This document shows positions 8,130 through 16,521 of a stretch of DNA of 40,661 bases, piece by piece. The translations under genes and the position numbers were made by a program. The notes beneath the pieces are model-generated. The model was not told where the DNA came from, ran no database searches, and saw nothing but the letters and a program-made list of their open reading frames with translations. This DNA is from Vicinamibacteria bacterium (GTDB taxonomy: Bacteria > Acidobacteriota > Vicinamibacteria > Vicinamibacterales > 2-12-FULL-66-21): contig JAICSD010000001.1 in the NCBI GenBank assembly GCA_025937075.1, forward strand, positions 1 through 40,661, read 5' to 3'. Position 1 is the stretch's first letter; every line of letters starts with the position of its first letter.

Positions 8130-9845
8130 ATGCGGATCCTGGCGATCGCCGCCCTCGTCAGTCTAACGGCATGCAGCATCCTGCCCGGCGTCGGGCGCGA
8201 TGCCCAACGCGACGCGATTCGGCGCTCGGTCGAGACGCTCGTAAGCGCCCGCGAGATGCCGGTGTTCGTGAGCCGCGACCGCGAGGGAACGCGGCTCTGG
8301 TCGACCGCGCGCGCGTTCTACACGAATCGACAGTTCGAGCCCGCGTGGATCGACGGCCGGCGTCCTCGTACGCAGATGGACGATCTCATCGACGCGCTCG
8401 AGCACGCTGATCGGGACGGGCTGGATCCTGAGCTCTACAGCGCATCGACCATCGCGGCACGGCGCAAGGAAGCGGGACGCGGGTTCCTGACGAAGAAGGG
8501 CTTCGACGAGACGGAAGCGGTCCGGCTGGACGTCTGGTTGACGTACCTGTATCTGCACTACGCGTCCGACCTCGCGAACGGTCTCGCGGACCTCGCTCAT
8601 GCGGATCCCGACTGGCAGATTCACGACGATGCCTTCGATCCGGGGCGCACGCTCACGGACGCGCTCGAGCGCAATCGCGTGGCGCAGTCGCTCGAGGATC
8701 TGCTGCCACCGAATCCGCAATACGCCGCGCTGCGCGACGTGCTCGCGCGTTATCGGGAAATCGAACGTCGAGGCGGATGGCCCGTTCTGCCTCGCGGCCT
8801 TCGGCTGAAACCCGGGCAGCACAGTTCCGCCATTCCGGCACTCGCTCGGCGGCTTGCGTCGACGGGCGACTACACCGGGCGACTCGACGAGCACGCGACG
8901 GTGTACGACGAAGGCTTGCAGCGCGCCGTCGAGCAGTTTCAACAGCGGCACGGACTGGAGCCGGACGCGAAGATCGGGCCGGCGGTCCTCACGGAGCTCA
9001 ATGTGCCGGTGGCCGCGCGCATTCGGCAGATCGCGCTCAGCCTCGAGCGCTGGCGCTGGCTGCCGCGCGACCTCGGCGCCAGGTACGTCCTCGTCAACAT
9101 CCCCGAGTACCGGCTGGAAGTGTGGGAACGCGGCCGCGTCGCGCTCGCGATGAACGTCGTCGTCGGCAAGAAGGACACGCCGACGCCAATCTTCTCCGAT
9201 CGGATGACCTATCTCGTCTTCGCTCCTTACTGGAACATGCCGCCGGATATCGTCGCGGAAGAGACGCTGCCGTCGGTCATGGCCGATCCTGCGTTCCTCG
9301 AGCATGCGAACATCGAAGTGCTGGACAAGCAAGGCAACGTGATCCCGGCCGCCGCGGTGAACCTCGAGGACCCGACGGCATACCGGTTCCGGCAGCGTCC
9401 CGGGACGTCGAACTCGCTCGGTCTCGTGAAGTTCATGTTTCCGAATCAGTACAACGTGTATCTGCACGACACGCCGGCGGATTCGCTGTTCGCGAGGGCG
9501 ACGCGATCGTTCAGCCACGGATGCGTCCGGCTCGAGGATCCCGGGGCGCTCGCCGCGTACGTGCTCTCCGATCAGCCGTCATGGACGGCGGATCGGATCG
9601 CAGACGCGATGCACGCCGGGGAGGAGACGACGGTCAGGCTGAAGGAACCGATGCCGGTGTACCTGGGCTACTGGACGGCGCGCGTGTCGCCGGACGGCCT
9701 CCTGCAGTTTCGCAACGACGTGTACGGCGTGGACGCGCGGCAGGCGTCGATGCTGAACGTGCGGCTCGAGAAGCTGAAGCGCCGCGCGGATGCCGCGGCG
9801 ACGAGCGCACTCGTCGAGAAGGAATCGCGTCAGGCGGGCCGCTGA
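8130..9845 (+). CDS. L,D-transpeptidase (YcbB/LdtD-type) lipoprotein
   Basis: Forms 3-3 crosslinks in, or attaches proteins to, peptidoglycan in the periplasm. 571 residues from the ATG at 8130, which has GGAGG (8122-8126) just upstream and opens a short signal with lipobox LTAC (C15). Residues about 40-250 match the scaffold region of large YcbB-like enzymes. A peptidoglycan-binding segment lies near 255-290 (AVEQFQQRHGLEPDAKIGP). The YkuD catalytic domain spans about 310-520, with SFSHGCVRLED carrying H463, catalytic C465 and R467. An in-frame codon at 7983 exists but would hide the lipoprotein signal. The 3' end overlaps the convergent response regulator by 16 bases. Confidence 0.92.
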   Translation: MRILAIAALVSLTACSILPGVGRDAQRDAIRRSVETLVSAREMPVFVSRDREGTRLWSTARAFYTNRQFEPAWIDGRRPRTQMDDLIDALEHADRDGLDPELYSASTIAARRKEAGRGFLTKKGFDETEAVRLDVWLTYLYLHYASDLANGLADLAHADPDWQIHDDAFDPGRTLTDALERNRVAQSLEDLLPPNPQYAALRDVLARYREIERRGGWPVLPRGLRLKPGQHSSAIPALARRLASTGDYTGRLDEHATVYDEGLQRAVEQFQQRHGLEPDAKIGPAVLTELNVPVAARIRQIALSLERWRWLPRDLGARYVLVNIPEYRLEVWERGRVALAMNVVVGKKDTPTPIFSDRMTYLVFAPYWNMPPDIVAEETLPSVMADPAFLEHANIEVLDKQGNVIPAAAVNLEDPTAYRFRQRPGTSNSLGLVKFMFPNQYNVYLHDTPADSLFARATRSFSHGCVRLEDPGALAAYVLSDQPSWTADRIADAMHAGEETTVRLKEPMPVYLGYWTARVSPDGLLQFRNDVYGVDARQASMLNVRLEKLKRRADAAATSALVEKESRQAGR

Positions 9846-10237
9846 CGCCGGTGCTCGTCGATCAGATTACGAATCGCCGATTCGAGATCGTCGGGCGAGC
9901 ACGGCTTCGAGAGAATGGCATCGCACCCGGCGCGATCTGCGCGCGACGGATCCTGGCTGAACGGTCCGTATCCGGTCACCGCAAGAATCGGAATGCCGCG
10001 CGTCCGGACGTCGGCCCTCAAGCGGCGTGTCAGCTCGTACCCATCGATGCCCGGAATGTGCAGATCGGTCACGATGACCGCGGGGAGGAGATCGAACGCG
10101 CGCTCCAGCGCCTGAAGGCCGTTGTGCGCCTGCTCGACGCGAAAACCCGCATCGGCGAGCCAGTGGGCGTACATCATCCGCCCTTCCCTGTCGTCCTCGA
10201 CGAGCAACACCAGCGGCCGGTCGTTATCGACGCCCAT
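9830..10237 (-). CDS. Single-domain CheY-like response regulator
   Basis: A 135-residue stand-alone receiver domain. It has the acidic pair E14-D15-D16 (LLVEDD), phosphoacceptor D58 (IVTDLHIPG), T88 and K111 (LSKP), so it should be phosphorylatable. There is no output domain, so it likely works by protein contact. The ATG at 10237 starts directly before the receiver; an in-frame codon at 10474 would add about 80 residues of low-complexity sequence overlapping the divergent gene. No partner kinase is seen nearby. Confidence 0.9.
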   Translation of the reverse strand: MGVDNDRPLVLLVEDDREGRMMYAHWLADAGFRVEQAHNGLQALERAFDLLPAVIVTDLHIPGIDGYELTRRLRADVRTRGIPILAVTGYGPFSQDPSRADRAGCDAILSKPCSPDDLESAIRNLIDEHRRQRPA

Positions 10238-10253
10238 AGACGCCCGTTCTCCG

Positions 10254-10259
10254 AGTATA
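10254..10259 (-). promoter_or_regulatory. Candidate -10 box for the CheY-like gene
   Basis: Reads TATACT on the minus strand, 17 bases before the ATG at 10237, within a 136-base divergent gap. There is no convincing -35. Confidence 0.3.
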
Positions 10260-10373
10260 TCAACGGTACAGGCGTCGAATCTGTGTGTTTGTACAGGCCG
10301 GATCGGGCAATTCGGGTGCATTCTCATTCGGCGATCGAGCTCTTCCGTTGGAATTCGCTGGTAGAGTCTCGCT

Positions 10374-11090
10374 GTGAGCGCAGCCGCCGTCGTCGGCGTC
10401 ATTGTCCTTGGGACGGCCGTGTCGTATCCAGTCGCGGCGTTGCTGTCCGTCCCGCTGCTCGTCCCGGTTCTCAACGTTCTGGCGGCCTACCCGTTGATGG
10501 CTGCCTCGCTCCGATCGGGGCACGTCGCGCAGGCAATCGTGCGCATGTGGATCTGGGGGGCGACGCTCGCCGTCTGCGCGACGACGATCTCCTATCTGGC
10601 CCCGGAGCAGAGCGGCCGCCTGTTCCTGCACGGGGACGCCTATCGCCGTGAGATGTTGGAGTTCGTGCTGACGGGCCGAGGTGCCGAGGGAAACATCCGC
10701 GTATTTCTGCCGCAGCATGCCGCGCACGCGCTGGTGTTTTGCGGACTCGCGCTGGCGACCGGGAGCCTGCTCGCGATGCCCCTCGGCGCCGTGCTGATGA
10801 ACTACATGTCGCATTACGTGGGCGCCCTCGCCGCGTCGAGCGCGCATCCCCTGGCGGCCGTCGCCCTTGCGTGGGTGCCCTGGGCCATCATCCGGGTCGC
10901 GAGCTTCGTTGTTCTGGGCGTCGTGCTCGGCGGACCCGTGCTCTCCCGGATACTCGGATTCGAGTACCGGCTGGGCGATCAGCGCCGCTGGATGGCCGCG
11001 GCGCTCTGCGGCCTGCTCGTCGACGTCCTGTTGAAGTGGGCGCTCGCGCCTCACTGGCGCCTGCTGATACGAGCGGCCTGGCTTCGCTGA
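10374..11090 (+). CDS. Polytopic membrane protein of unknown function
   Basis: 238 residues from a GTG start, dominated by hydrophobic segments. About five or six membrane spans are visible: roughly 5-25, 27-47, 55-75, 115-140, 155-185 and 205-222. Between the third and fourth is a soluble stretch (about 78-112) with Arg, Glu and Asp. There is no signal peptide beyond the first span and no catalytic motif I recognise. A conserved-looking loop near 140-146 reads NYMSHYV. It is divergent from the CheY-like gene and followed by a repeat-containing gap before the phosphofructokinase gene. Function unknown. Confidence 0.7.
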   Translation: MSAAAVVGVIVLGTAVSYPVAALLSVPLLVPVLNVLAAYPLMAASLRSGHVAQAIVRMWIWGATLAVCATTISYLAPEQSGRLFLHGDAYRREMLEFVLTGRGAEGNIRVFLPQHAAHALVFCGLALATGSLLAMPLGAVLMNYMSHYVGALAASSAHPLAAVALAWVPWAIIRVASFVVLGVVLGGPVLSRILGFEYRLGDQRRWMAAALCGLLVDVLLKWALAPHWRLLIRAAWLR

Positions 11091-11092
11091 GG

Positions 11093-11171
11093 CCGCAACT
11101 CCCAAGTCCGAACTCCCAAGACCGACAACCAACAACGACTACCGACAACCGACAACCAACTTCCAACCTCC
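11093..11171 (+). repeat. Intergenic short-word repeats (CAACTCCCAA and GACAACC)
   Basis: The gap between the membrane protein and the phosphofructokinase is almost wholly C/A-rich repeats on the plus strand. AACTCCCAAG-type words lie at 11096-11105 and 11111-11120. The 7-mer GACAACC is at 11124-11130, 11144-11150 and 11151-11157, with CCAAC variants up to 11169. The reverse complement of the same 7-mer is tandemly repeated at 35252-35272. Confidence 0.8.
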
Positions 11172-11202
11172 TCAGCATCGTCTCGGTCTACAATCTAGAT
11201 CC

Positions 11203-12516
11203 GTGAGCAAACCCAAGCGACTGGCCATTCTCGTCGGCGGAGGCCCCGCCCCTGGCATCAACAGCGTCATCAGCGCTGCCACCATTCGCAGCCAGCTTGC
11301 AGATGTGGATGTTTTAGGCGTCCGCGAAGGCTTCGAGTGGATCATGCGCGGCGATACCGAGCACATCGTGCCGCTCGGGATCAACGAGGTGAGCCGGATT
11401 CACTTCCGCGGCGGCTCGTTCATCGGCATCTCGCGCGCGAATCCCACGACCGACCCGCAGTTGCTCGAGAACGCGGTGCTCTCGCTGCTGCGCCTGGACG
11501 TGGGCATGCTGATTACGATCGGCGGAGACGACACCGCCTTCTCCGCGATGAAGCTCGAAGCGCAGTCGAAGGGACGCATCCGGGTGGCGCACGTGCCGAA
11601 GACGATCGACAACGATCTGGACCTGCCGCCGCACGTCGACACGTTCGGGTTCCAGACCGCGCGCCATCACGGCGTCGAGATCGTGAAGAACCTCATGGTC
11701 GACGCCCGGACGACCTCGCGCTGGTATTTCGTCGTGGCGATGGGACGCAAGGCCGGCCACCTGGCGCTCGGCATCGGCAAGGCGGCAGGCTCCACGCTGA
11801 CGCTGATCCCTGAAGAATTCGAAGGACGCGTCCGCCTGAGGATGATTGTCGACACGCTGGTCGGCGCGATCATCAAGCGTCTCAGCTACGGCCGCCGCGA
11901 CGGCGTGGCGATCATCGCGGAAGGCCTGGTCCTCGATATCGATCCGGAAGACCTTGCGGAGATCGAGCACGCCGAGCGCGACGCGCACGGGCACGTCCGG
12001 CTGGACGAGGTGAACATCGGCGAGATCCTCAAGGTCGAGGTGCAGGAGCGCCTCAAGCAGATGCAGATCAAGACCACGATCTCCGCCAAGAACATCGGCT
12101 ACGAGCTGCGCTGCGCCGACCCGATCCCGATGGACATGGAGTACACACGCGATCTCGGGTACTGCGCCGCGAAGTACCTCCTGTCGGGCGGCAACGCCGC
12201 GATGATCTCGCTGCAGGGCGGCCATTTCGTCCCGGTTCCCTTCACGCAGCTGCTCGATCCGCGGACCGGACGCACGAAGGTGCGCATGGTCGACATCCAC
12301 TCGGAGCGCTACGGCATCGCCCGCCGGTACATGATCCGGCTCCGCCGCGACGACTTCGAGGATCAGGAGGAGCTCGGTCGCTTCGCGAAGATCGCGGGCA
12401 TGTCGGTGGACGACTTCCGCAAGGAATTCGAGCACATCATCGATCTGGAACCGCCCAGGCTCATCGTCGATCCCGTGCAGGGGCTCGTCGAAGCGCCGCA
12501 GGAACATCCCCGGTAA
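11203..12516 (+). CDS. pfp: 6-phosphofructokinase, predicted pyrophosphate-dependent
   Basis: Phosphorylates fructose 6-phosphate (reversibly if PPi-dependent) in glycolysis. 437 residues from a GTG start. The N-terminal nucleotide/PPi loop is VGGGPAPGIN. The substrate motifs GGDDT (near residue 107) and VPKTIDNDLDLP are decisive. In the family, GGDG with PGTIDND marks ATP enzymes, while GGDD with PKTIDND marks PPi enzymes, because the second Asp blocks ATP and the Lys contacts PPi. MGRKAGHLALGIGKAAGSTLTLIPEE is typical of the long PFK clade. The stop overlaps the next start (TAATG). Cofactor choice is inferred from these residues only. Confidence 0.9.
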   Translation: MSKPKRLAILVGGGPAPGINSVISAATIRSQLADVDVLGVREGFEWIMRGDTEHIVPLGINEVSRIHFRGGSFIGISRANPTTDPQLLENAVLSLLRLDVGMLITIGGDDTAFSAMKLEAQSKGRIRVAHVPKTIDNDLDLPPHVDTFGFQTARHHGVEIVKNLMVDARTTSRWYFVVAMGRKAGHLALGIGKAAGSTLTLIPEEFEGRVRLRMIVDTLVGAIIKRLSYGRRDGVAIIAEGLVLDIDPEDLAEIEHAERDAHGHVRLDEVNIGEILKVEVQERLKQMQIKTTISAKNIGYELRCADPIPMDMEYTRDLGYCAAKYLLSGGNAAMISLQGGHFVPVPFTQLLDPRTGRTKVRMVDIHSERYGIARRYMIRLRRDDFEDQEELGRFAKIAGMSVDDFRKEFEHIIDLEPPRLIVDPVQGLVEAPQEHPR

Positions 12517-12821
12517 TGTCTGAAGGGGCGCCCAAGAGCGCGCTCGAGTTGGTGATGGAGCGGCTGCGCCGCAAGGACGCCGAATCGGGCGTCGAGGAGC
12601 AGAAGCTCACCGACGCGCAGAAGGCGGCGATTGCGGAAGCGCGATCGGTTCACGATGCGAAAGTGGCCGAGCGGCAGATTCTGCACCGCAGTACGCTGTT
12701 GAAGACATTCGACCCGCAGGAACGGGAAAAACTGGACGAGGAGTATCGCCGCGATCTCGATCGCTTCGCCTCCGATCGCGACGCGAAGATCCGCAGGATT
12801 CGCGAACAGACGCCGCAATGA
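12516..12821 (+). CDS. Small charged, probably coiled-coil protein
   Basis: 101 residues, very rich in Glu, Lys, Arg, Asp and Ala, and almost all predicted helix. Residues about 28-60 and 67-97 show heptad-like spacing of hydrophobics, with no Cys or membrane span. The start overlaps the phosphofructokinase stop by one base and the stop is seven bases before the MurJ start, so it is part of the same operon. I do not recognise a named family. Confidence 0.75.
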   Translation: MSEGAPKSALELVMERLRRKDAESGVEEQKLTDAQKAAIAEARSVHDAKVAERQILHRSTLLKTFDPQEREKLDEEYRRDLDRFASDRDAKIRRIREQTPQ

Positions 12822-12827
12822 CGGGCT

Positions 12828-14405
12828 GTGCCCCATAGCATTCGCGACGCGGCGCGGCGAATCGCGCGTCCGGAGACGTCGGTCGCCGCTGGCATCCTGC
12901 TGAGCCGTCTCGCAGGCCTCGCGCGCGTCAGCCTTTTCTCCGCCTTTTTCGGTCAGGTCAGCGAGGCGGCGGATGCCTTCAATGCGGCCTTCCGCATTCC
13001 CAACCTTCTTCAGAATCTCTTCGGCGAGGGGGCGCTCTCCGGCTCGTTCATCCCCGTTCACGCCGGCCTTCGCGCACGGGGCGAGCACGATGCCGCCGCC
13101 CAGACCGCTCGCACCGTCTTCGCCCTGCTGGCGCTCACGATGTCCGTGCTCGTGCTCGCGGGCGTCCTCGCCGCGCCCGTGCTCGTCGACGCGCTGGCTC
13201 CAGGGTTCAGCGGCAGCAAGCGCGAGTTGACCGTTCGTCTCGTGCGGATCCTGTTCCCGGGCGCCGGCCTGCTCGCCACCGCCGCGTGGTGCCTTGGCGT
13301 CCTCAACAGCCACGGCAAGTTCCTCCTCTCGTACACGGCGCCCGTCGCGTGGAACGCGGCCATGATCGCGACGCTGGCGATCTTCGGCGGCCACGAACCA
13401 TTGAGCACGCTCGCGACGTCTCTGGCATGGGGCTCGGTCGCCGGAAGCCTCCTGCTCTTCGCCGTCCAGGCGCCGACCGCCTTCGTGCTGTCGCGCGGCG
13501 GCGGCGCGGTGCTGGCCCTGTCCGCACCGGTTCGCCTGGCCGTTCGGAATTTCATGCCGGTGCTCGTCAGCCGCGGCGCGGTGCAGTTGACCGGCTACAT
13601 CGACCAGATGATCGCGAGCCTCCTTCCGACAGGCGCGGTCACGGCGCTGACGAACGCGCAGCTCTTGTACACGCTCCCCGTCAGCCTGTTCGGCGTGGCG
13701 ATCTCCGCCGCGGAGCTTCCCGCGATGTCCGGGGATGCCGCACGCGATCAGGCGCCCGACGGCCGTGCGGGTGCCCTCCGCACCCGGCTCGATGCGGGCC
13801 TCACGCGGCTCGCGTTCTTCGTGGTCCCCTCGGCCGTCGCATTTGCCGCGCTCGGCGACGTCCTCGCCGCGGCGCTGCTCCAGCGCGGGCGTTTTCGGCC
13901 CCAGGACTCGATTTACCTCTGGGGCATCCTCGGCGGCTCGTCCATCGGCCTGCTGGCCACGACGATGGCGCGGCTCTATTCGGTGGCGCACTATGCGCTC
14001 GGTGACACGAGGCGGCCGCTGCGCTACGCGCTCGTGCGGCTCACCGTGGTGACGACGCTCGGGTTCCTGTGCGCGATCGTGCTGCCGCCGCGCCTCGGTA
14101 TCGCGCGCGAGTGGGGCGCCGCCGGGTTGATGGGATCCGCGGGCATCGCCGGCTGGATCGAGTTCGCGCTGCTGCGCCGCAGCCTGAATGCGCGCATCGG
14201 CCGGACGGGACTTCGCGCCGAGTACACCGCTAGACTATGGACGGCCGGGGCAATCGCCGCGGCTGTGGCGTGGACGATCAAGCTGGTGCTGCCGCCACTC
14301 GACCCGACGCTTCGCGGCATCGTCGTCCTCGGCGCGTTCGGCGTGGTGTACCTCGCTGTGGCGGGTCTGCTCCACGTGCCGATCGCGGGTTTGAAACAGC
14401 GCTGA
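12828..14405 (+). CDS. murJ: Lipid II flippase MurJ (MviN)
   Basis: Moves lipid II across the inner membrane for peptidoglycan synthesis. 525 residues from a GTG start, matching the usual 510-530. The N-terminal signature is intact: SRLAGLARVSLFSAFFGQ, then AADAFNAAFRIPNLLQNLFGEGALSGSFIPVH, including the Arg and Asp in the first helices that are needed in the family. Twelve or more hydrophobic helices follow to the C-terminus. It sits directly after the coiled-coil gene and six bases before an EEP-family lipoprotein gene. Confidence 0.93.
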   Translation: MPHSIRDAARRIARPETSVAAGILLSRLAGLARVSLFSAFFGQVSEAADAFNAAFRIPNLLQNLFGEGALSGSFIPVHAGLRARGEHDAAAQTARTVFALLALTMSVLVLAGVLAAPVLVDALAPGFSGSKRELTVRLVRILFPGAGLLATAAWCLGVLNSHGKFLLSYTAPVAWNAAMIATLAIFGGHEPLSTLATSLAWGSVAGSLLLFAVQAPTAFVLSRGGGAVLALSAPVRLAVRNFMPVLVSRGAVQLTGYIDQMIASLLPTGAVTALTNAQLLYTLPVSLFGVAISAAELPAMSGDAARDQAPDGRAGALRTRLDAGLTRLAFFVVPSAVAFAALGDVLAAALLQRGRFRPQDSIYLWGILGGSSIGLLATTMARLYSVAHYALGDTRRPLRYALVRLTVVTTLGFLCAIVLPPRLGIAREWGAAGLMGSAGIAGWIEFALLRRSLNARIGRTGLRAEYTARLWTAGAIAAAVAWTIKLVLPPLDPTLRGIVVLGAFGVVYLAVAGLLHVPIAGLKQR

Positions 14406-14411
14406 CTGGAG

Positions 14412-15266
14412 ATGCTGAGAACTCGTTCTCTGCCGACGTGCATCACGTTCCGCGGCGCGGCGCGCCGCCTGCCGGCGGCGATCTTGTGCAGCGTGCTCTC
14501 CGCGGGATGCTCGATTGCGCACGGGCCGACTCCCCCCGTGCGCGTGCTCGTGCTCAACATGCACGCGGGAAAGGATGCGTCGGGCGCCGACAACCTTCAG
14601 CGGATTGCCGATCTGATTCGATCGAACACTCCTGACCTCGTGCTCTTGCAGGAAGTGGATCGCGGCACGAAGCGATCGGGCGGTGTCGATCAGGTCGGCC
14701 GCCTGCGGGACACGACCGGATACGACGGCGCCTTTGGCGCGAGCCTGGCGTCGTATGACGGCGGTCAGTACGGTATCGCCGTCCTCTCCAAACGAGCGAT
14801 CGCGGCTCAATCCACGGCCAGGCTTCCCGTCTCACCGGTGGAGATGCGGGCGGGGGGATCCCGCGAGCCTCGCATCGCGCTCGTCGTGCTCGCGAACATG
14901 GATCGCAGCGTGATGTGGCGCGTCGTCAACACACATCTCGATCCTTCGGACGACGCGGCGCGCCAACAGGAGACGGCGAGCCTTCTCACCGTCACGCGGG
15001 AACAGGCTGCGACGCAAACGCCGTTCGTCACGGGCGGAGACCTGAACTCGACGCCCGACTCGGCCGTGCACCAGTCGCTCGCGGCCTCGGGGCTTCGCGA
15101 TGCCTGGGCGGAATGCGGAAAAGGGGACGGATTCACGTATCCGGCGGGTGCTCCGGCGAAGCGGATCGACTATCTGTTCCTGTCAGGCAGTCTCAAATGC
15201 AGCGACGCCCAGGTGCTCGACACGACGCTTTCCGATCATCGTCCGCTTCTCGTCACGATCCAGTAG
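14412..15266 (+). CDS. Exported endonuclease/exonuclease/phosphatase-family lipoprotein
   Basis: 284 residues. The N-terminal signal ends in a lipobox (LSAGC, C33). The EEP fold follows: VRVLVLNMHAG, PDLVLLQEVDRG (metal-binding Glu), VVNTHLDP, TGGDLNSTPDS (catalytic Asp and Asn) and, at the end, RIDYLFLSG and TLSDHRPLLVTI (catalytic His). The family includes nucleases, sphingomyelinases and phosphoinositide phosphatases; the substrate cannot be told. A lipid-headgroup phosphodiesterase at the envelope would fit the export signal and the PAP2 neighbour. Confidence 0.88.
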   Translation: MLRTRSLPTCITFRGAARRLPAAILCSVLSAGCSIAHGPTPPVRVLVLNMHAGKDASGADNLQRIADLIRSNTPDLVLLQEVDRGTKRSGGVDQVGRLRDTTGYDGAFGASLASYDGGQYGIAVLSKRAIAAQSTARLPVSPVEMRAGGSREPRIALVVLANMDRSVMWRVVNTHLDPSDDAARQQETASLLTVTREQAATQTPFVTGGDLNSTPDSAVHQSLAASGLRDAWAECGKGDGFTYPAGAPAKRIDYLFLSGSLKCSDAQVLDTTLSDHRPLLVTIQ

Positions 15267-15288
15267 GGCGCGCAAGGATGGTGTCTCG

Positions 15289-16056
15289 ATGAATAGTTGC
15301 GCGGTTCTCCTCCTGCTCACGCTCCTGTCCGCGCCAGCGACACCCGTGCAACAGCCGCAGGACACCCCCGCGGCACCACCGGCCTCCATCGCCCCGCCTC
15401 CACCCTCGACGCTCGGGGACGCGATCCGGGCGCTGCCTCAGAGCGCGCGTCATCTCGCCGACCGATCCAATTTGATCGTGTTGGGCGCGGCAACCGCGGG
15501 CGCTCTGGCCCTCACTTCCGCGGACGCGCAGATCACCCGCACGATTGCAGCATCGCCGATGGATACCGCCCTCGATCCAGGGGACGTCATCGGAAATGGC
15601 TTCACGCAGTTCGCCGTCGCGCTCGGCACGCTTGCCGCCGGCCAGCTCTCGCACAAGCCGAGCGTCGCCGAGACCGGCGCGGACCTCCTCGACGCGCAAA
15701 TCATCAACGGCGTCGCGACGCAGCTGATCAAGTACGCCGTGGATCGGCGGAGGCCGGATGGAGGACCGCACTCGTTTCCATCCGGCCATGCGTCGGCGAC
15801 GTTTGCCACCGCCGCCGTCATCCAGCGCCGGTTCGGGTGGAAGGCTGGCGTACCGCTGTATGCTCTCGGCGGTTATGTTGCCGCGTCGCGGCTGCAGGAG
15901 AACCAGCACTACCTCAGCGACGTCGTCTTCGGCGCGGCGCTGGGTGTCGTGGCCGGCCGCGCCTCGGTTCACAGCAGCAAGACGGGCGTGACCGCGTTTT
16001 TCGTGCCGCTGGGGCGCGGGATGGCCGTTTTCGTCGTCCGCCACGCGGGACGATGA
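15289..16056 (+). CDS. PAP2-family membrane-associated phosphatase
   Basis: 255 residues with an N-terminal signal (about 1-20) and a Pro-rich linker. The three phosphatase motifs are present in order: KYAVDRRRP, PSGHASATF and SRLQENQHYLSD, i.e. KxxxxxxRP, PSGH and SRxxxxxHxxxD. It may remove phosphate from undecaprenyl pyrophosphate or phosphatidate on the outer face of the membrane. The ATG at 15289 is chosen because it opens the signal peptide; the frame stays open upstream into the previous gene. Confidence 0.88.
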   Translation: MNSCAVLLLLTLLSAPATPVQQPQDTPAAPPASIAPPPPSTLGDAIRALPQSARHLADRSNLIVLGAATAGALALTSADAQITRTIAASPMDTALDPGDVIGNGFTQFAVALGTLAAGQLSHKPSVAETGADLLDAQIINGVATQLIKYAVDRRRPDGGPHSFPSGHASATFATAAVIQRRFGWKAGVPLYALGGYVAASRLQENQHYLSDVVFGAALGVVAGRASVHSSKTGVTAFFVPLGRGMAVFVVRHAGR

Positions 16057-16102
16057 GCGGCGCCGGTCTGATACCGGCTTACTCATCCAAATGGGTGCGT
16101 AG

Positions 16103-16108
16103 TAGTAT
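16103..16108 (+). promoter_or_regulatory. Candidate -10 box for the efflux operon
   Basis: TAGTAT ends eight bases before the ATG at 16117, so the transcript would begin at or next to the start codon. There is no clear -35 and no Shine-Dalgarno before the ATG. The arrangement resembles the TATAAT box before the zinc-ribbon gene. Confidence 0.35.
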
Positions 16109-16116
16109 GCGTGGCT

Positions 16117-16521
16117 ATGAGCGGACACGTTCCGGAACGGCGTATGGGTGGTGCAGACAGACGAAGAGTGCCGCGCGGCGGCCGGCGGCCAGGTGACGTC
16201 CAGGGGTTCGCGCCGCTGATTCTCGTCGCCGACGACGACCTCGACAACAGCGCCCGGTGCGAGGCGATTCTCGCGGGCCTGCGCTTCGCCGTGGCGCCGG
16301 CGCGCTCGAGCGACGAGGCGCTGCGGGTCATGCACGCGCTGAAGCCGAATCTGGTGGTCATGCACCTGAAGGACGCCGCCGGATTTCGCGAACGGATGGC
16401 GGCCGATCAGACGACCGCGGACGTGCCGGTCATCAGCGTCACTCCCGAGATCAGCGAGCCGGCCGCGCTCATCGAAGAGATCCGCCGCGTGCTCCGCGAA
16501 CGGCGGAGCGCGCGCGTGTGA
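16117..16521 (+). CDS. Degenerate receiver-domain protein (pseudo-receiver)
   Basis: 134 residues: about 30 basic, disordered-looking residues, then a receiver-like fold. The acidic cluster ADDD is present at 39-41. The strand that should end in the phosphoacceptor reads PNLVVMHLKD, so the Asp position is His (H83). The conserved Lys-Pro after strand 5 is missing: the chain runs from VPVISVTPEI straight to the last helix, as if strand 5 were deleted. It therefore should not be phosphorylated in the normal way. An in-frame GTG at 16111 is an alternative start. The stop overlaps the start of the TolC-like gene (TGATG). Confidence 0.75.
   Translation: MSGHVPERRMGGADRRRVPRGGRRPGDVQGFAPLILVADDDLDNSARCEAILAGLRFAVAPARSSDEALRVMHALKPNLVVMHLKDAAGFRERMAADQTTADVPVISVTPEISEPAALIEEIRRVLRERRSARV

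Noticed and set aside
12363..13991. 542-codon minus-strand frame opposite the phosphofructokinase 3' end, the coiled-coil gene and murJ
   Set aside because: Crosses three confident plus-strand genes and has no domain signal.
16117..16521. Pseudogene call for the degenerate receiver
   Set aside because: The frame is intact, overlaps the next gene precisely, and has a promoter-like box; loss of the Asp alone does not show it is dead.
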